A stretch of DNA of 64,000 nucleotides from Bradyrhizobium sp. LLZ17. Its GTDB lineage: Bacteria > Pseudomonadota > Alphaproteobacteria > Rhizobiales > Xanthobacteraceae. This document shows, one piece after another, positions 60,015 to 64,000 of the stretch. The notes beneath the pieces are model-generated. The model had not been told where the DNA came from. It made no database searches and saw only the letters and a program-made list of their open reading frames with translations. Numbering within the stretch: position 1 is the stretch's first letter; every line of letters begins with the position of its first letter. Location of the stretch: NCBI RefSeq assembly GCF_041200145.1, contig NZ_CP165734.1, forward strand, positions 2,046,001 to 2,110,000. The letters run 5' to 3'. A program made the translations under genes and the position numbers.

Positions 60015-60998
60015 CTAGCCATCGCGGCCTTGGAGTCCGCGCATAACGCAACGGAACCCGATATGACTGGTCGATGTGTCAATCGCCTCGGCATGGCGCG
60101 CGGCCGGACGATAACGGCGGCAATAGTTCGGTGCGCAGAGATGCGAGCCGCCCTTCAAGACCTTGCGTGGAATGAGGATGGCAGGCAGGCAGGAATCGTA
60201 ACTCGTATCCTCGCGCCCGCCACGAGGATTTTTCGGGATGCAGCACGGCTTCGCGGCATCGGCCTGATGCCGCGCCGACCACCAGTCAGAGGTCCACTCC
60301 CAGACATTGCCGATCATGTCGTAGAGGCCGTAGCCGTTCGGCGGGAAGGCCATGACCGGCGAGGTACGCTCGAACCCATCCTCGCCGAGGTTCTGGACAG
60401 GGAAGTTGCCCTGCCAGATGTTGGCCATGTGCTTGCCGCCCGGCATCAGCGCGTCGCCCCAGGCGAACTCCTCGCCATCGAGGCCGCCGCGCGAAGCGAA
60501 TTCCCATTCCGCTTCCGTCGGCAGATCTTTGCCGGCCCACCGCGCGTAGGCTGCGGCATCGCTGAAGGAAACGTGCACGACGGGATGATCGGCGAGGCCC
60601 TTGATGTTGCTGCCGGGACCATAGGGATGACGCCAATCGGCGCCGCGCAAGAAGCTCCACCACTGGCTCCAGTCCGCAAGATCCGTAATCCGCGGCAACG
60701 GCGAGAACACCAGCGAGCCGGCGTAAACTATCTCCTTCATCGCACCGGGATAGTTCTCGGGATCGGGCACGATCTGCGCCTCGGTGACATGGCCGGTCGC
60801 CTCGACGAATTCCTCGAACTGGCGGTTGGTCACAGGGGTCCGATCGACCCAGAAGCCGTCGACGGAGACGCGATGGCTCGGCGCCTCCTCGGGGTAATGG
60901 TGATCGGATCCCATCAGGAAGGTCCCACCGGAAACAAAGACCATCTCGCCGGTGTTCGCGTCATCCGGCAACCACTCGCAGTGATCCGGGCTCAGCAT
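60015..60998 (-). CDS. Formylglycine-generating enzyme (sulfatase-modifying factor) family protein
   Basis: A 327-residue protein of the FGE-sulfatase family. Motifs are GGTFLMGSDHHYPEEAPSHR near residue 25, PVVHVSFSDAAAYARWAG near 136, LPTEAEWEFASRGG near 157 and the terminal GFRCVMRG. The active-site block GGSHLCAPNYCRRYRPAAR near 283 keeps both catalytic Cys of true formylglycine-generating enzymes. These oxidise a Cys in type I sulfatases to formylglycine. No sulfatase gene is in the window. GGAG seven bases before the ATG at 60998 favours it over 61025. No signal peptide is seen. Confidence 0.9.
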   Translation of the reverse strand: MLSPDHCEWLPDDANTGEMVFVSGGTFLMGSDHHYPEEAPSHRVSVDGFWVDRTPVTNRQFEEFVEATGHVTEAQIVPDPENYPGAMKEIVYAGSLVFSPLPRITDLADWSQWWSFLRGADWRHPYGPGSNIKGLADHPVVHVSFSDAAAYARWAGKDLPTEAEWEFASRGGLDGEEFAWGDALMPGGKHMANIWQGNFPVQNLGEDGFERTSPVMAFPPNGYGLYDMIGNVWEWTSDWWSARHQADAAKPCCIPKNPRGGREDTSYDSCLPAILIPRKVLKGGSHLCAPNYCRRYRPAARHAEAIDTSTSHIGFRCVMRGLQGRDG

Positions 60999-61497
60999 GG
61001 TGGAACTCCGATACGCGCATTCCATCCGTTGCTACGGCATAGAGTTCAGCAGCGGTCGGCTGCGGCAGATCAATCTGGGCGCTCGACACATTGTCTTGTC
61101 CCCTCTTTTGGCGCTTGAGACGGACGATGAAGACCGCCACGGCCTCAACATCTCCCTCCCTTTCGCGCGCAATTTATCGAGTGCGCGGCGAATGCCACAT
61201 CCACTCCGGCATCCGCGGATGCACGAGCAACTCTATCGCGCAGGTTGCAAACGGTATCCGAGATCCGGACGCCTGTGATGTGCAATTTGTGCCAGCACGC
61301 CGGAACGCCGGGCGAGACCTGATGCGCCATGTCGCCTATCTCAGTGCGGAGCACCATCTACGCAGGTGACTTGCGTTACGTTCGGCGATGTTTTGCTTCG
61401 TAACGCGAGCTCAGGTTGATGCACCCGCCTCGCGTTGTGGTGGTATTTCGCCGCGGGCTGCCGCAGAATTGTCGCGCTTTGGTAGCAAGCTGAAACG
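60999..61497. other. 499-base divergent region between the FGE and AraC genes
   Basis: Short open frames exist on both strands but show no recognisable domain and no good initiation sites, so I do not call them. The part nearest the AraC gene holds a clear inverted repeat at 61373-61406. The region should contain both promoters. Confidence 0.5.
61373..61406. promoter_or_regulatory. Inverted repeat GCGTTACG-N18-CGTAACGC upstream of the AraC gene
   Basis: Two perfect 8-base arms, 18 bases apart, end about 91 bases before the AraC start. Arm centres are 26 bases apart, about two and a half helical turns. It could be an operator for the AraC protein itself or for divergent control of the FGE gene. 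Confidence 0.45.
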
Positions 61498-62472
61498 ATG
61501 GGGCAATTTCTTCTGGTTGATTCGCGGAAGCTTGACGGTTTCGAGGGACTTCACGAGGCCGTCCATGGCTCCCATGTCGACGTCATGCAGATTGGGCGTG
61601 GGCGGTTGCGCGGGAGTTTGTCCCATGTCGGCATCGGTGATTTCTCCCTTAGCATCGGCGCCTTCAACGTTGGCATGCGCACGCAACGCACCTCCCGCGA
61701 CGACAAGCTGATCATCGGAATGCTGCTGGCCGCCGAGCAGCGCGTGGCCCATTGGTCGTTCGACATGCAACTCAACGACGTTCTCGTGATTCCTCCGCGG
61801 CTCGAGCATGACGGCGTCTTTCACGGTGCATCCGCTTACGCGGCCATGCGCTTCGATCTCGATGAGGTCACGTCGCTGTTCGGCGGCGAAGCGCGGCTGA
61901 GTGATCCCGACACCTGGCGCGGCCGGGGCCATTTCCGGGCAGATCCCACCACCGGGTCAGCGGCCTCGCGCCGCCTGGTGCGGATCATGTCGCATCTGCG
62001 CACCCACAAGGACGGCCTGACGCCGTCCACCGCCGATTTCTGGAAGCGATCCATCGTCGAATGCGTGGCTGCCAACGTCATGTCGTCCCAGCCGCCCGAC
62101 GGCACCGGCTGGCTTCCCTCCGCGAGGCGGCTCATCCGCCGGGTCGAGGACTATCTGGACGATGCCGGCACACGCCCGGTGCATGTTTCCGAAATCTGCG
62201 CCGCGCTGGGCGTCTCGCGGCGCACCTTGCATCGCGCCTTCCAGGAGGTGTTCGGACTCGGCCCGGTCACTTTCCTGCGGCACAAGCGCCTTTGCACGGT
62301 CCACTCCATCCTGCGGGACAGCCCTCCAGGCTCGACGACCGTGGCCGCGCAGGCGATGCAGCAGGGCTTCTACGAGCTCGGACGTTTCGCGCAGTATTAT
62401 GCCGCGATGTTCGGGGAGCGTCCGTCCCAAACATTGGGATTTGCCATTGGCAATGAAGATTCGACGGTCTAG
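61498..62472 (+). CDS. AraC-family transcriptional regulator
   Basis: A 324-residue regulator. The N-terminal sensor half is of the type found in cupin-like AraC proteins ([20 protein letters not shown] near residue 88). The C-terminal DNA-binding domain has [20 protein letters not shown] near 230 and the second helix-turn-helix around [20 protein letters not shown] near 285. The ATG at 61498 lacks a strong ribosome-binding site, so the start is uncertain. Its stop overlaps that of the convergent dipeptide ATPase gene. Target genes are unknown. Confidence 0.87.
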   Translation: MGQFLLVDSRKLDGFEGLHEAVHGSHVDVMQIGRGRLRGSLSHVGIGDFSLSIGAFNVGMRTQRTSRDDKLIIGMLLAAEQRVAHWSFDMQLNDVLVIPPRLEHDGVFHGASAYAAMRFDLDEVTSLFGGEARLSDPDTWRGRGHFRADPTTGSAASRRLVRIMSHLRTHKDGLTPSTADFWKRSIVECVAANVMSSQPPDGTGWLPSARRLIRRVEDYLDDAGTRPVHVSEICAALGVSRRTLHRAFQEVFGLGPVTFLRHKRLCTVHSILRDSPPGSTTVAAQAMQQGFYELGRFAQYYAAMFGERPSQTLGFAIGNEDSTV

Positions 62473-63447
62473 CCCGCCGGCAGCGCGTCGAGATGGCAGG
62501 CCACCCATTGATTGCCTTCGGTCGAACGAAGTTGCGGCTCCTCGGTCCGGCAACGATCGAACACGAAGGGACAGCGGGTGTGGAAGCGGCATCCGCTCGG
62601 TGGATTGATCGGGCTTGGCACGTCGCCACTGAGGATGATGGGATTGCGCTGGGCGCCGGGTTCGGGCAGCGGGACCGCTGACATCAGCGCCTTGGTGTAG
62701 GGATGCTTTGGCGCGGCAAAGATCTCCCGGCGTGGCGCCACTTCGACGATCTTGCCGAGATACATCACCGCGACACGATGGGTCATGTGCTCGACGATCG
62801 CGAGATCATGACTGATGAACAGCAGCGCCAGGCCGAACTTTTGCTGAAGATCCTGCAGCAGGTTGATGACCTGCGCCTTGACCGAGACGTCGAGCGCGGA
62901 GACCGCCTCGTCGCAGACGATCAGCTCGGGCTCGGCCGCGAGGCGCGCGCAATGCCGATGCGTTGGCGCTGGCCGCCGGAGAATTCGTGCGGCCTGCGGT
63001 TCAGCGCCTCGCGCGGCAGGCGCACGGTGTCCATCAACGTGGTGACGCGCAGCTCGAGATCTTCCGCGGATTTGGCAAGGCGGAAATTCCGGATCGGCTC
63101 GGCGAGAATGTCGCGCACGCGCATGCGCGGATTGAGGCTCGAGAACGGGTCCTGGAACACGACCTGCACGCGGCGTCGCATCTGGCGCATCGTGCTTGGC
63201 GCGGCGTCGTCGATGCGCTGACCGTCGAGGATGACCTGCCCCGCGGTGATATCGAACAGGCGCAAAATGGCGCGACCGACCGTCGACTTGCCGCAACCGG
63301 ACTCGCCGACCAGCGACAGCGTCTCGCCGCGCGCGATCTCGAACGACACGCCGTCGACCGCATAGACCCATTCAGATTTGCGCCCGAACAGACCTTTATT
63401 GACCGGAAAATGCTTCTTGAGGTCGTTGACCTGGAGCAGCGGAGCAC

Positions 63448-63451
<4 letters not shown>
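62469..63451 (-). pseudogene. Dipeptide/oligopeptide ABC ATPase (DppF/OppF type), frameshifted
   Basis: The N-terminal part (from 63451) has Walker [16 protein letters not shown] near residue 46, Q-loop [14 protein letters not shown] and signature [14 protein letters not shown] near 160. There the frame breaks: the Walker B region ([19 protein letters not shown]), the switch [12 protein letters not shown] and the oligopeptide-transporter C-terminal domain with [10 protein letters not shown] continue in another frame to 62469. One base missing in the GC run at 62941-62950 explains it (expected ALAAEPEL after GIAR). The restored length of about 327 residues is normal. It overlaps the upstream DppD-type gene by four bases. 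Sequencing error or a real inactivating change are both possible. Confidence 0.87.

Positions 63452-64000
<549 letters not shown>

Overview
The window reads as a chromosomal segment of a high-GC alphaproteobacterium, most likely a Bradyrhizobium or close relative. I infer this from the GC-rich codon use, the dense catabolic operons with many ABC importers, and the resemblance of several proteins to rhizobial families (Iol and Thu proteins, Liv-type transporters). I saw no tRNA, rRNA, CRISPR array, insertion sequence or phage gene.

Region 1 (1-12447) is a carbohydrate locus. It holds a ribose-type ABC importer (ATPase cut by the window edge, two permeases), an FGGY sugar kinase, a close FucA-type aldolase, inositol genes (iolE and iolD on the minus strand, an iolG-like gene on the plus strand), a FucU-type mutarotase, an aldose dehydrogenase of the aldo/keto reductase family and an SMP-30 lactonase. 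The genes suggest both a phosphorylating route (kinase plus aldolase) and an oxidative route (dehydrogenase plus lactonase) for fucose-like sugars, beside part of the myo-inositol pathway. Region 2 (12451-24465) holds a second ribose-type importer with its binding protein, a LacI-family regulator, and a ThuE/F/G-ThuA-ThuB-like set for disaccharide uptake and oxidation, with a divergent SDR dehydrogenase.

Region 3 (24871-47009) is the most unusual part: about 22 kb of plus-strand genes with short gaps or overlaps. In order they encode a Liv-type binding protein, an AraC regulator, the Liv permeases and ATPases (one ATPase fused to a Tm-1-like/UPF0261 domain), a PEP-hydrolase-family TIM barrel, a giant flotillin-like protein with 11/44-residue coiled-coil repeats, two SRPBCC proteins, a three-part molybdenum hydroxylase whose large subunit is split in two, CoxD- and CoxE-like maturation factors, an amidohydrolase, a metallo-beta-lactamase-fold hydrolase, an SMP-30/isochorismatase fusion and an azoreductase-like flavoprotein. 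I infer an inducible uptake and oxidation pathway for an unknown, perhaps heterocyclic or lactone-forming, substrate.

Region 4 (47022-59768) is a CoA-thioester degradation cluster: acyl-CoA ligase of the feruloyl-CoA synthase type, class III CoA-transferase, two acyl-CoA dehydrogenases, thiolase, nitronate monooxygenase-like flavoprotein, two atypical SDRs, GST, a DsbA-like isomerase, a binding protein and an HxlR regulator. Three copies of an AGTTC-N6/7-GAACT palindrome with a GTCAA extension lie at its promoters and suggest one regulon. Region 5 (60015-64000) holds a formylglycine-generating enzyme, an AraC regulator and the end of a dipeptide-type ABC transporter operon.

Several genes carry single-base frameshifts in homopolymers or GC runs (FGGY kinase, iolG-like, lacI-like, livM/livG, dppF-like), and the thuA-like gene has an early stop. 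This may be sequencing error or real gene decay; the sequence alone cannot decide.
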